A stretch of DNA of 11,113 nt from an uncultured Selenomonas sp. (lineage in GTDB: Bacteria > Bacillota > Negativicutes > Selenomonadales > Selenomonadaceae), in assembly GCA_945494195.1 (NCBI GenBank), contig CALYVJ010000031.1, positions 1 through 11,113 of the forward strand, read 5' to 3'. The position numbers and the translations under genes were made by a program. Under the pieces are notes generated by a model. That model saw only the letters and a list, made by a program, of their open reading frames with translations, was not told the origin of the DNA and ran no database searches. Shown one piece after another: positions 1 through 6,940 of this stretch (positions are counted from its first letter, which is position 1; every line of letters begins with the position of its first letter).

Positions 1-105
1 CAACTAATTCGTTTAGAAATAAATGCGGGGATTCCGCCCCAATGGCAGGAATTTGCGCTTTTTATTTTGTCCAAGTCAGAGGTGATAGCATGGTATATTT
101 GTTGA
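1..105 (+). CDS. Possible C-terminal end of an unrecognised upstream gene (5' partial)
   Basis: The first reading frame is open from the window edge to a TGA at 103-105 and encodes about 34 residues, including the stretch IPPQWQEFALFILSKSEV. The composition is protein-like, but I do not recognise the family. If real, it overlaps the start of the next gene by 16 nt, as expected inside a tightly packed operon. A second frame is also open from the window edge into the next gene, so the choice of coding frame here is uncertain. The GC-rich inverted repeat at about 25-40 would lie within this coding end. Confidence 0.3.
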   Translation, partial: QLIRLEINAGIPPQWQEFALFILSKSEVIAWYIC

Positions 106-848
106 AGTTTGGAGCAAGCTGGATATTGCCACCGGGAATCTTCATCTTGGCTTGTTTTGGTTTGGCGATTTATATCTGGCGCCGGAACTATGACCATCGG
201 GCGGCCAAAATCCTGGCAGGTATAACTTTTATCTTTTACTTGCTTTGCACGGGCATGGCAGCGGACCGGCTTATGGGGGCTTTGGAATCTGTATACGAGC
301 CGCCAGCCAATCCCCACGGCGATATAATTGTCCTCTTGGGAGGCGGTGCGCTAAAGGATGTACCGGATGTAGATGGCATGGGGACCCTTTGCTCGTATCC
401 GGCGAATCGCATGTTGACTGCGGTAAGACTTCAGCGGCAGCTTGGGGTGCCTATCCTTTTGTCTGGGGGAGAAGTTTATCGCGATACTGGCAATGAAGCG
501 GAGATTTCCCGCCGGATTATGCTTTCCCTAGGTGTGCCGGATGATAAGATTTTGGTGGAAAATAAGAGTATCAACACCACGCAGAATGCACAGTTTTCCA
601 CCAAGATCATGCGAGAGCAGGGCTTTACGGAACCTATTTTGGTGACGTCTGCTTTTCATATGAGACGGTCGGTTATTGATTTTGAGAAACAGGGAATGAT
701 GGTAACGGCGTATCCGGCAGACTATCAGGTCGCCCGCAATCCAGCGTTCCACTATAATAAACTGCGTCCGCAGGCAGGAGCCTTGCAGAATAATGTGCTG
801 GTCCTGCAGGAGATTTTGCGGACTTTTGTATCGAGGTATTTGGAATGA
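90..848 (+). CDS. ElyC/YdcF-family (DUF218) envelope membrane protein
   Basis: This 252-residue protein has two N-terminal hydrophobic segments (about residues 9-30 and 40-57) followed by a DUF218 domain. Visible DUF218 features are the VLLGGG strand-loop (81-86), an LLSGGE loop (123-128), a conserved glutamate near 138, an N-T-x-x-N element (162-166) and VTSAFHMRR (185-193). The two-helix N-terminus, the length and the LPP turn resemble E. coli ElyC, an inner-membrane protein tied to envelope/peptidoglycan-precursor homeostasis; the biochemical activity of the family is poorly defined. I chose the ATG at 90 because AGAGGTG at 78-84 sits just upstream and the family N-terminus begins here; the upstream ATG at 42 has no good site. 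The stop overlaps the next start (ATGA), so the two genes are translationally coupled. The function here is by family resemblance only. Confidence 0.85.
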   Translation: MVYLLKFGASWILPPGIFILACFGLAIYIWRRNYDHRAAKILAGITFIFYLLCTGMAADRLMGALESVYEPPANPHGDIIVLLGGGALKDVPDVDGMGTLCSYPANRMLTAVRLQRQLGVPILLSGGEVYRDTGNEAEISRRIMLSLGVPDDKILVENKSINTTQNAQFSTKIMREQGFTEPILVTSAFHMRRSVIDFEKQGMMVTAYPADYQVARNPAFHYNKLRPQAGALQNNVLVLQEILRTFVSRYLE

Positions 849-2191
849 CAAAGAATTTAACGGTGGGAGAGCCGGCAAAGCTTATCCTGTTTTTTACCTT
901 GCCGCTTATTGCCGGCAATATTTTTCAGCAGCTGTATGCGTTTGTCGATACACTGCTGGTGGGACGTTTCTTGGGGGTGGAAGCCTTGGCTGCCGTTGGC
1001 TGCACCGGCAGCCTGATGTTCTTGATGCTGGGCTTTGTCATCGGTTTTTCTACGGGTATTACCATTTATACGGGACAGCGCTATGGGGCAAAAGATGAAA
1101 AAGGCGTGCGCCAAAGTGCGGCCGCTTGCACAATTTTGTCGTTGGTGGCATCCTTCTTCCTCACGATAGTGGGAGTAGCCTTGTGTCCGTTGTTTCTGGT
1201 ATGGATGCAAACACCGCCGGAAATCATGGATGGCGCGGTGTCGTTTATCAGCATTGTTTATGGCGGTATCGTCATGTTTGTATTCTTGCAGATGCAGACC
1301 AATATCCTGCGGGCGCTGGGTGACAGCAGGATGCCGACTGTTATTTTGGCATTGACGCTCATTTTGAACATTATTTTGGAGCCAGTGGCGTTGCTCGTGT
1401 TGAAATGGGGCATCTCCGGGGCGGCAATTGCTACGGTGGTGGCCCAGTTCATCGGAAATATCGGGTGTTACATTTACATCCGCCGCCGGGTGCCGGCACT
1501 GCATACCAAGCGGGAGGATTGGCATGTATCCCGCGGGGTTTTGCTGGAACATTTGAAGATTGGGCTTCCTATGGGATTCCAGTCGTCCATTATCGCCATT
1601 GGAGCGATTATCCTGCAGGTGGCACTCAACAATTTAGGGCCGACGGCGGTGGCAGCTTATGCAGCTTCCCAGAAAGTCGACTCGGTGGCTATGATGCCAA
1701 TGATGTCCTTTGGCTTGGCCATGGCAGCTTATACGGCTCAGAATTATGGAGCTCAGCAATACGCGCGCATTGCCGATGGCGTGCGCAAGTGTTGCTACAT
1801 GTCTGTGGCTTTTAGCATCGTTGCTGGAGTTCTGCTGATTATCTTTAGCGCAGATATTATGTATCTCTTTGTGGGGGAAGGTCAGCAGCAGGTTATTGAA
1901 TACGGCCAGCAGTATCTGCTGGTGAATGGTTCCTGTTATTGGATTTTGGCGCTGCTCTTTATTTTCCGCTATACCCTGCAGGGATTGGGACAGAGCGTTG
2001 TGCCGACTATTGCTGGTATCATGGAGCTTATCATGCGCACAGCGGCGGCAATTTTCTTATGTGCTTCTCTGGGATATCTGGGCGCGTGCCTGGCGAATCC
2101 CATGGCGTGGATTGGTTCCTGTGTTCCGCTGGCCATTGCCTTCTTTTGGACCGTGCGGAGCTTTAAGCGCAAATATAATCTGATGGAATAA
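845..2191 (+). CDS. MATE family efflux transporter (NorM/DinF-like)
   Basis: This 448-residue polytopic inner-membrane protein has the length and about 12 hydrophobic segments expected of the multidrug and toxic compound extrusion family, cation-coupled exporters of drugs or metabolites. The two-fold internal repeat is visible: GQRYGAKD (77-84) in the N-half matches AQNYGAQQ (298-305) in the C-half. Other family signatures are the start GEPAKLILFFTLPLIAGNIFQQLY, seen as GEP (8-10) and FTLPLIAGNIFQQLY (17-31), VDTLLVGRFLG (34-44) and LRALGDSRMP (155-164). GAGG at 833-836 lies 8 nt before the ATG, which overlaps the stop of the preceding gene by 4 nt. Substrate cannot be read from sequence. Coupling to an ElyC-like envelope protein makes an envelope-related substrate conceivable, but that is a guess. 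Confidence 0.93.
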   Translation: MTKNLTVGEPAKLILFFTLPLIAGNIFQQLYAFVDTLLVGRFLGVEALAAVGCTGSLMFLMLGFVIGFSTGITIYTGQRYGAKDEKGVRQSAAACTILSLVASFFLTIVGVALCPLFLVWMQTPPEIMDGAVSFISIVYGGIVMFVFLQMQTNILRALGDSRMPTVILALTLILNIILEPVALLVLKWGISGAAIATVVAQFIGNIGCYIYIRRRVPALHTKREDWHVSRGVLLEHLKIGLPMGFQSSIIAIGAIILQVALNNLGPTAVAAYAASQKVDSVAMMPMMSFGLAMAAYTAQNYGAQQYARIADGVRKCCYMSVAFSIVAGVLLIIFSADIMYLFVGEGQQQVIEYGQQYLLVNGSCYWILALLFIFRYTLQGLGQSVVPTIAGIMELIMRTAAAIFLCASLGYLGACLANPMAWIGSCVPLAIAFFWTVRSFKRKYNLME

Positions 2192-2311
2192 AATGGTGGG
2201 AAGGATTTCAGAGACAATTGTCGAAGTTATCTAGAGGAAATGTATTCATAGTGGGTGATGATGACTCAACAAGTCAATGAACTACTGCTTCATGAAAGGG
2301 ATGGATTATCT

Positions 2312-3994
2312 ATGTATCAAGATGAGTACAAACGCTGGGCTGCTGCTGATCTTTTAGATTTCGACCTCAATAAGGAGTTAAACGATATCAAAGATGACGA
2401 GGAAGCCATCAAAGATCGCTTTGCCATTGCTCTGGAATTTGGTACGGCTGGTTTGCGCGGTGTATTGGGCGCGGGCACGAACCGTATGAATATTTGGGTC
2501 GTTCGTCAGGCTACTCAGGGGGTGGCTGACTGGGTCAAGACTCAGGCAGGCACCCAGACGGTGGCTATCAGCTACGACAGCCGGCTTAAAGGCTGGAATT
2601 TCGCTCGGGAGGCTGCTGGGGTCCTGGCTGCTAATGGCATAAATGTCCGCATTTATGACGAGCTTATGCCGGTGTCGGCACTGAGCTTTGCAACCCGTTA
2701 TTACAAGTGCAATGCGGGGATCATGGTAACGGCATCCCATAATCCGGCTAAGTATAATGGCTATAAGGCCTACGGCCCCGATGGCTGCCAGATGACCGAT
2801 GATGCGGCTGCAGTAGTTTATGCATCCATCCAGAAAACCGATGTGCTTACGGGGGCAAAATACATCAGCTTTGCTGAAGGCGTTGCCAAGGGGTTGATTC
2901 AGTTTGTCGATGAGGACTGCAAAAGGGCTTTTTATGAGGCCATCGAGGGTTGTCAGGTTCGCCCAGGACTGGCAAAAACTGCTGGACTTAAACTGGTTTA
3001 TTCCCCGCTTAACGGAACCGGTCTGGTGCCGGTAACCCGTGTGCTCAAGGATATCGGTATTACGGATATCACGATTGTTCCCGAGCAGGAGTATCCTAAT
3101 GGCTATTTTACGACCTGCAGCTATCCGAATCCGGAAATCTTTGAGGCATTGGAGAAGGGCCTGACACTGGCGAAGGAAGAGCAGGCTGATTTGATGCTGG
3201 CTACAGATCCGGATGCAGACCGCGTGGGCATTGCCATGAAGTGTGCCGATGGTTCCTATGAATTGGTTTCGGGCAACGAAATGGGTGTCCTTTTGCTGGA
3301 CTATATTTGCCAGGGACGCATTGAGAAGGGGACGATGCCGGAGAATCCGGTAGCGGTTATGTCGATTGTATCGACGCCGCTGGCGGATAAGGTGGCAGAA
3401 CATTACGGTGTTGATCTGCGCCACGTGCTTACGGGCTTCAAGTGGATTGGAGACCAGATTGCTGGCCTTGAGGCCAAAGGGGAAACGGAACGATTCATCT
3501 TTGGCTTTGAAGAAAGCTATGGATATCTTGCCGGTCCCTATGTTCGTGATAAGGATGCGGTGGTTTCGTCTATGCTGATCTGTGAGATGGCTGCTTACTA
3601 CCGTTCCATCGGTTCTTCGATTAAACAGCGGTTGGAGGAAATCTATCAGCAGTATGGCCGCTATTATAATGCGGTGGATTCTTTCTCCTTCCCAGGCCTT
3701 TCTGGTATGGACAAGATGAAGGGCATCATGGCTGAGCTTCGCAAGAATCCGCCGCAGTCCTTTGGCAGCCGCAAGGTAGCAGAGCTTATCGATTTCAGTA
3801 AGCCGGAAACGACCGGGCTGCCCAAGGCAAATGTCTTGATTTACCAATTGGATGATGGATCGACGGTGGTGGTTCGTCCATCTGGTACGGAACCAAAAAT
3901 CAAGACGTATTTCACCACGTTGGGCAAGGACTTGGAAGAGGCAAAAGCAGTGAAAGACGCATTGGCAGAGGCCGTAAAGCCGCTGCTGGCATAA
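2312..3994 (+). CDS. Phosphoglucomutase / alpha-D-phosphohexomutase
   Basis: This is a complete, 560-residue cytoplasmic enzyme interconverting glucose-1-phosphate and glucose-6-phosphate (possibly also mannose phosphates), the branch point to nucleotide sugars, glycogen and cell-wall precursors. All four domains show their signatures (numbering from 2312): FGTAGLRG (43-50), the phosphoserine loop TASHNP with Ser142, the Mg-binding DPDADR (299-304), the sugar-binding GFEESYG (398-404) and the phosphate-binding RPSGTEPK (522-529). Length and N-terminus match the PgcA-like phosphoglucomutases of Firmicutes. The frame stays open upstream to GTG 2255, ATG 2258 and ATG 2261. I prefer ATG 2312 because family members begin about seven residues before the YKRW segment and AAAGGG at 2295-2300 is usable. 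An ATG start at 2258 or 2261 would add 18 or 17 residues and cannot be excluded. It is probably co-transcribed with the next gene. Confidence 0.95.
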   Translation: MYQDEYKRWAAADLLDFDLNKELNDIKDDEEAIKDRFAIALEFGTAGLRGVLGAGTNRMNIWVVRQATQGVADWVKTQAGTQTVAISYDSRLKGWNFAREAAGVLAANGINVRIYDELMPVSALSFATRYYKCNAGIMVTASHNPAKYNGYKAYGPDGCQMTDDAAAVVYASIQKTDVLTGAKYISFAEGVAKGLIQFVDEDCKRAFYEAIEGCQVRPGLAKTAGLKLVYSPLNGTGLVPVTRVLKDIGITDITIVPEQEYPNGYFTTCSYPNPEIFEALEKGLTLAKEEQADLMLATDPDADRVGIAMKCADGSYELVSGNEMGVLLLDYICQGRIEKGTMPENPVAVMSIVSTPLADKVAEHYGVDLRHVLTGFKWIGDQIAGLEAKGETERFIFGFEESYGYLAGPYVRDKDAVVSSMLICEMAAYYRSIGSSIKQRLEEIYQQYGRYYNAVDSFSFPGLSGMDKMKGIMAELRKNPPQSFGSRKVAELIDFSKPETTGLPKANVLIYQLDDGSTVVVRPSGTEPKIKTYFTTLGKDLEEAKAVKDALAEAVKPLLA

Positions 3995-4016
3995 AAAATT
4001 ATCAGAGGTGTATTGG

Positions 4017-4589
4017 ATGAGTATTATGGACAACAATCTGCGGGAAGTTGAGCAGTTAATCATGGAAAGTGATTTTAATCCGGCTGGGGGGGATCCGGAG
4101 AAGTCCTTGAAGGCAGATGTTATGGAAAATTACGTGGAACAGCTGCTTTCGGTTATTGACCTTCGTCAGCTCAAACCCTATAAGGTGGTTGCCAATACGG
4201 TCAATGCAACAGCGGGACCAGTCATCAATGCACTGGAGAAAAAACTCCCCTTTGATGTGGTGAAGGTTCATAATGTTTTTGATCGCAGTTTCCCCAATGG
4301 CGTCCCGGATTCCACAGATCCAGCTATGCGTGCGTATACGGCAGCGGCTGTTCGTGAACAGGAGGCCGATATGGGCGTGTTGTGGGATCTGGATTTTGGC
4401 CGTTGTTGTCTCTTTGATGAACATGGTGAAGTGATTGAAGGAGACTGTGGTACTCGCGGCATGCTGGTTTGGATTTTGGTACTGGCGCTGCTCGCTAAAT
4501 CCTCTTGCCGGACGGTATCGGAGCTGTTGCCGGACCATTCTTTCCAGCTTGAAAAACTAGTGGAAAGTTTGAAACAACTTTTCAAATAA
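4017..4589 (+). CDS. Truncated, degenerate phosphomannomutase-like protein (domain II remnant)
   Basis: This intact 190-residue frame resembles ManB/CpsG-type phosphohexomutases (normally about 455 residues) over only part of their length. Residues 5-20 match the linker after the phosphoserine domain. Residues 36-142 match domain II (VNATAGPVINALEKKLPF, HNVFDRSFPNGVPD, EADMGVLWD, RCCLFDEHGEVIEG). Residues 145-171 match the late domain III helix (GMLVWILVLALL, TVSELL). Domain I with its catalytic serine, most of domain III and domain IV are absent, and the metal-binding DGDFDR motif reads DLDFGR (124-129). It therefore should not be an active mutase. The start ATG has AGAGGTG at 4004-4010 upstream and lies 22 nt after the phosphoglucomutase stop. 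It is either a decaying gene that has kept its frame or a repurposed small binding/regulatory protein; sequence alone does not decide. Confidence 0.7.
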   Translation: MSIMDNNLREVEQLIMESDFNPAGGDPEKSLKADVMENYVEQLLSVIDLRQLKPYKVVANTVNATAGPVINALEKKLPFDVVKVHNVFDRSFPNGVPDSTDPAMRAYTAAAVREQEADMGVLWDLDFGRCCLFDEHGEVIEGDCGTRGMLVWILVLALLAKSSCRTVSELLPDHSFQLEKLVESLKQLFK

Positions 4590-4610
4590 AGATGAAACGC
4601 TAAAAAATTC

Positions 4611-4639
4611 TTCACAGTAAAAAGGATGCATGTTATAAT
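4611..4639 (+). promoter_or_regulatory. Housekeeping-type promoter for pgi
   Basis: TTCACA (4611-4616, five of six matches to TTGACA) is separated by exactly 17 nt from a perfect TATAAT (4634-4639). Transcription should begin near 4646, leaving a leader of about 94 nt before pgi. The spacer contains the left arm of the long inverted repeat 4619-4686, and the -10 box forms the left arm of a smaller inverted repeat. Confidence 0.75.
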
Positions 4640-4687
4640 AATCACGTATTATACGATATGTGGTTTTTTATGGTAGCATCCTTTTTT
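4619..4687 (+). terminator. Long-loop inverted repeat with U-tract; candidate terminator enclosing the pgi promoter
   Basis: AAAAAGGATGC (4619-4629) is perfectly complementary to GCATCCTTTTT (4676-4686): 11 bp with a T run directly after GGATGC/GCATCC, as in bidirectional intrinsic terminators. The loop of 46 nt is unusually long, but it can shorten itself through an inner 7-bp stem (4634-4640 with 4647-4653). It could end transcripts of the upstream phosphohexomutase genes, which otherwise have no visible terminator. Transcripts starting from the nested promoter would lack the left arm. Confidence 0.45.
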
Positions 4688-4739
4688 GTTGCGATGGCAC
4701 GCAGTGGGGATGTGGAGTTACAGAGGAGTGTTGACGAGA

Positions 4740-6200
4740 ATGAGTTTGAAACTGAAATCAGGTTTTACGTTTGATTATGACAACCTGTATGGTGAGGGCA
4801 AAGTTACGGATGCAGATCTGAAATTTTACGAAGAAGATTTGAAAAAAGCTCATGAGGCTATGAAGGTAATGCGCGAGAAGGGCTTTATCCGTGCACACCT
4901 TTCCAAAGATGGCGAGCCGGAGAAGGTTCTTTTCAGCCAGCTGCCATATGTGCAGGAGGGTCATCTGAACAGCCCGAGCTCCTTGAAACATTTGCAGGAA
5001 TTGACGGATCATGTAAAAGACAACGTGGACGTGGTAGTTTCGCTCGGTATCGGCGGCTCTTATCTCGGCGACAAAGTCCTTTTCGATGTGCATTGTGGTG
5101 AGTTCTGGAATGCTATGTCGAAAGAAGAGCGTAATGGCTTTCCGAAGGTTGTATTCAGCGGCCAGAACATCGATCCGCGCCGTACGGGAGACATTATTCA
5201 TTATTTGAAGAGCTCTGCAGCAATTACTAAGAGCCATGAAAAACGCAACTTGAAGGTTCTGCTGCTGGTCATCTCGAAATCTGGCGGTACCCTTGATACC
5301 ATGTCCAACTTTATGGTTATCTATGATGCACTGCAGAAATTCGAGAACGTTGATGTGGAAGTCGTAGCTGTTACGGACCCGAATATGGAAAAACAGACGC
5401 TCTTGAAGAAGCTGGCTATCGAAAAAGGCTGGCCGCAGTATGCAGTACCGGACGGTGTCGGTGGACGTTTCTCGATCTTCTGCGAAGTCGGTCTGACGCT
5501 GGCTGCTTGCATTGGCTTTGATATTCAGGCGTTCCTCGACGGTGCCAAGGATATGGATAAAGCTTGCCAGAATGATGATATGTGGCAGAACCCGGCAATG
5601 CTCAACGCGGCCCTGAAATTTGCTGCGTCAGAGAAACATGGCCGCGATATTGAAGTCATGATGCCGTATGGTGATTATCTCAAATCTGTTTCGGAGTGGT
5701 ATATCCAGCTGCTGGCTGAGTCCCTTGGCAAACAGTACAACAAGGAAGGCAAAGAAGTATGCTATGGCCGTACGCCGCTGGTGGCAGTCGGTACGACGGA
5801 TATGCATTCCCAGACTCAGCAGCATCAGGAAGGTAAGCTGGATAAAATCGTTCAGTTCATCCGCCTGGAAAGCTGGGAAAACGATCTGGAAATTCCGAAT
5901 GTATTCCCAGAGGCACAGAAACTGGCAGATATCTCTGGCGTAACCATGGGCCAGGCTCTTGAGGTCGCTCGTCAGTCGAATGCGGATGCACTGGCTTCCA
6001 ATAAACGCTACAACGCTTGCTTTACCCTGCCGAAGCTTGATGCTTATCATCTTGGTGAGCTGCTGTACATGCTGGCTATGTCGGTGGCTTACGAAGGAGA
6101 ACTGGCTGATGTCGATGCTTTCGATCAGCCGGGTGTCGAGTCCTATAAACGTATCATGGGACCGAAACTTGCTGAGCGCAAGGCTATGAACCAGAAATAA
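4740..6200 (+). CDS. pgi: Glucose-6-phosphate isomerase
   Basis: This 486-residue cytoplasmic enzyme interconverts glucose-6-phosphate and fructose-6-phosphate in glycolysis and gluconeogenesis. Visible family elements are GIGGSYLG (103-110), the phosphate-binding SKSGGTLDT (179-187), GGRFS with Arg243, the catalytic-glutamate segment QLLAESLGK (323-331, Glu327), TTDMHSQTQQ with His356, and the C-terminal signature FDQPGVESYK (461-470, Lys470). The SKSG loop reads GGTLDT where many members have TTTET, so it is a somewhat divergent variant with the catalytic residues kept. GAGGAG at 4723-4728 precedes the ATG by 11 nt. In-frame GTG 4728 and TTG 4731 lie too close to that site to use it. Codons look optimised (CCG, CGT, CTG), in keeping with strong expression. 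It has its own promoter and terminator and is monocistronic. Confidence 0.97.
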   Translation: MSLKLKSGFTFDYDNLYGEGKVTDADLKFYEEDLKKAHEAMKVMREKGFIRAHLSKDGEPEKVLFSQLPYVQEGHLNSPSSLKHLQELTDHVKDNVDVVVSLGIGGSYLGDKVLFDVHCGEFWNAMSKEERNGFPKVVFSGQNIDPRRTGDIIHYLKSSAAITKSHEKRNLKVLLLVISKSGGTLDTMSNFMVIYDALQKFENVDVEVVAVTDPNMEKQTLLKKLAIEKGWPQYAVPDGVGGRFSIFCEVGLTLAACIGFDIQAFLDGAKDMDKACQNDDMWQNPAMLNAALKFAASEKHGRDIEVMMPYGDYLKSVSEWYIQLLAESLGKQYNKEGKEVCYGRTPLVAVGTTDMHSQTQQHQEGKLDKIVQFIRLESWENDLEIPNVFPEAQKLADISGVTMGQALEVARQSNADALASNKRYNACFTLPKLDAYHLGELLYMLAMSVAYEGELADVDAFDQPGVESYKRIMGPKLAERKAMNQK

Positions 6201-6215
6201 TTCCTTCATAGGATT

Positions 6216-6254
6216 AGGAAGAACTTCCTCGCAAGAGGAGGTTCTTCTTTTTTA
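6216..6254 (+). terminator. Intrinsic terminator after pgi
   Basis: A 13-bp stem (6218-6230 with 6235-6247, one G-U pair) closes on a GCAA tetraloop of the stable GNRA class and is followed by TTTTTT. It starts 17 nt after the pgi stop and isolates pgi from the secretin unit. Confidence 0.95.
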
Positions 6255-6282
6255 TTACTTATTCATGTTTTTTAATAAACAC

Positions 6283-6311
6283 TATACAAACAAGAACAAT
6301 GCGAATATAAT
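6283..6311 (+). promoter_or_regulatory. Promoter for the PilP-like/secretin/regulator unit
   Basis: TATACA (6283-6288, four of six matches) lies 17 nt upstream of a perfect TATAAT (6306-6311), giving a start near 6318 and a leader of about 42 nt. Inverted AAACACT (6277-6283) and AGTGTTT (6322-6328) flank it. It lies between the pgi terminator and the next gene, which is where a promoter is needed. Confidence 0.6.
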
Positions 6312-6359
6312 GATATCGAAAAGTGTTTTAAGCATAGACAAACAGGAGGAAGGTTGTTT

Positions 6360-6938
6360 ATGAATGTACAATATGACAGAAAGAAACTGGCAGCTCTGTT
6401 TGTTACGATATTGTTTTGCAGTGTGAGTGTCTGGTACGCCGGCAAAGATGGGGAGAGCATTGCCGATGAGCTGTCAGAACAAGATGAACCGCCGGATATT
6501 TTAGGGCGGCGGGAAATACGGGGGGCAGATATCCAGGTGGCAGAGGAGGATATACGCAATCCTTTTACGGCAACCCATGAAACGGTGGCTGAAGATAGTC
6601 AGGCACAAGCGGTTTTACAAGAAAATAAGCTGCCGCCGGAAACGGCCGCAGAAAAAAAGACTGTACCGCTGGCAAAGCAGCTGGAGAAGCCAATGCCTCA
6701 GGCAGCAGCCCGTGAGCTGCATTCTGGGGAACCGGAGCTTTGCGGGATTATGCAGGGGAGCAACGGGAAGATGGCCCTGCTGCGGTTCGGCGGGCAGACG
6801 GCCGTCTTGTCGGTGGGGGAAACTTTTCGGGATTGGCTACTGGTTGACATCGGAGAGGGAGCGGTCATCCTGCGCAAGGAGTGGCGGGAAAGATGCTTAT
6901 ATCTCCAGTCGTATTGCGCGTTGAGAAATGAGGAATAG
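6360..6938 (+). CDS. PilP/GspC-like bitopic inner-membrane protein
   Basis: This 192-residue protein has a short cytoplasmic start, one membrane segment (about residues 10-27), a charged and Pro/Ala-rich linker (28-120) containing RNPF (66-69), and a small C-terminal beta-rich domain (about 127-183: ELCGIMQG, ALLRFGGQTAVLSVGETF, GEGAVILRKEWRER). That layout is typical of the PilP/GspC proteins, which connect the inner-membrane assembly platform to the N-terminal domains of the secretin in type IV pilus and type II secretion systems. It immediately precedes a secretin gene, with 2 nt between stop and start, which strongly supports the assignment even though sequence similarity in this family is low. 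The ATG at 6360 follows AGGAGGA (6344-6350); a TTG two codons upstream is less likely. It would sit in the cytoplasmic membrane with its domain in the periplasm. Confidence 0.7.
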   Translation: MNVQYDRKKLAALFVTILFCSVSVWYAGKDGESIADELSEQDEPPDILGRREIRGADIQVAEEDIRNPFTATHETVAEDSQAQAVLQENKLPPETAAEKKTVPLAKQLEKPMPQAAARELHSGEPELCGIMQGSNGKMALLRFGGQTAVLSVGETFRDWLLVDIGEGAVILRKEWRERCLYLQSYCALRNEE

Positions 6939-6940
6939 CG

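Noticed and set aside
25..40. GC-rich inverted repeat GCGGGGATTCCGCCCC as a terminator
   Set aside because: The stem is only four pairs in either fold, no T-run follows directly, and it probably lies in the coding end of the upstream gene.
2174..2179. Perfect TATAAT at the end of the MATE gene as a promoter for the phosphoglucomutase
   Set aside because: No -35-like hexamer lies at 16-18 nt; the nearest TTGGAC is 22 nt away. Possible but unsupported.
2213..2222. 10-bp palindrome GACAATTGTC between MATE and phosphoglucomutase
   Set aside because: Ten-base palindromes are expected about ten times by chance in a window of this length, and there are no conserved flanks.
2240..2251. Mini-ORF ATG-TAT-TCA-TAG in the phosphoglucomutase leader as a regulatory leader peptide
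   Set aside because: Three codons with the AGAGG site only 2 nt away; no attenuator hairpins follow.
2378..4063. A 561-codon open frame on the minus strand opposite the phosphoglucomutase gene
   Set aside because: It lies antisense to a gene with full catalytic motifs. Its protein is rich in His, Arg, Cys and Ile with no recognisable domain, and no good ribosome binding site was seen. It is a codon-bias shadow despite its length.
4619..4686. A miniature transposable element bounded by the AAAAAGGATGC inverted repeats
   Set aside because: No target-site duplication was seen next to the arms, there is no second copy in the window, and the T-run fits a terminator better.
5628..6209. A 193-codon minus-strand frame opposite the pgi 3' half
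   Set aside because: Same situation: antisense to a strongly conserved enzyme, with no family-like motifs.
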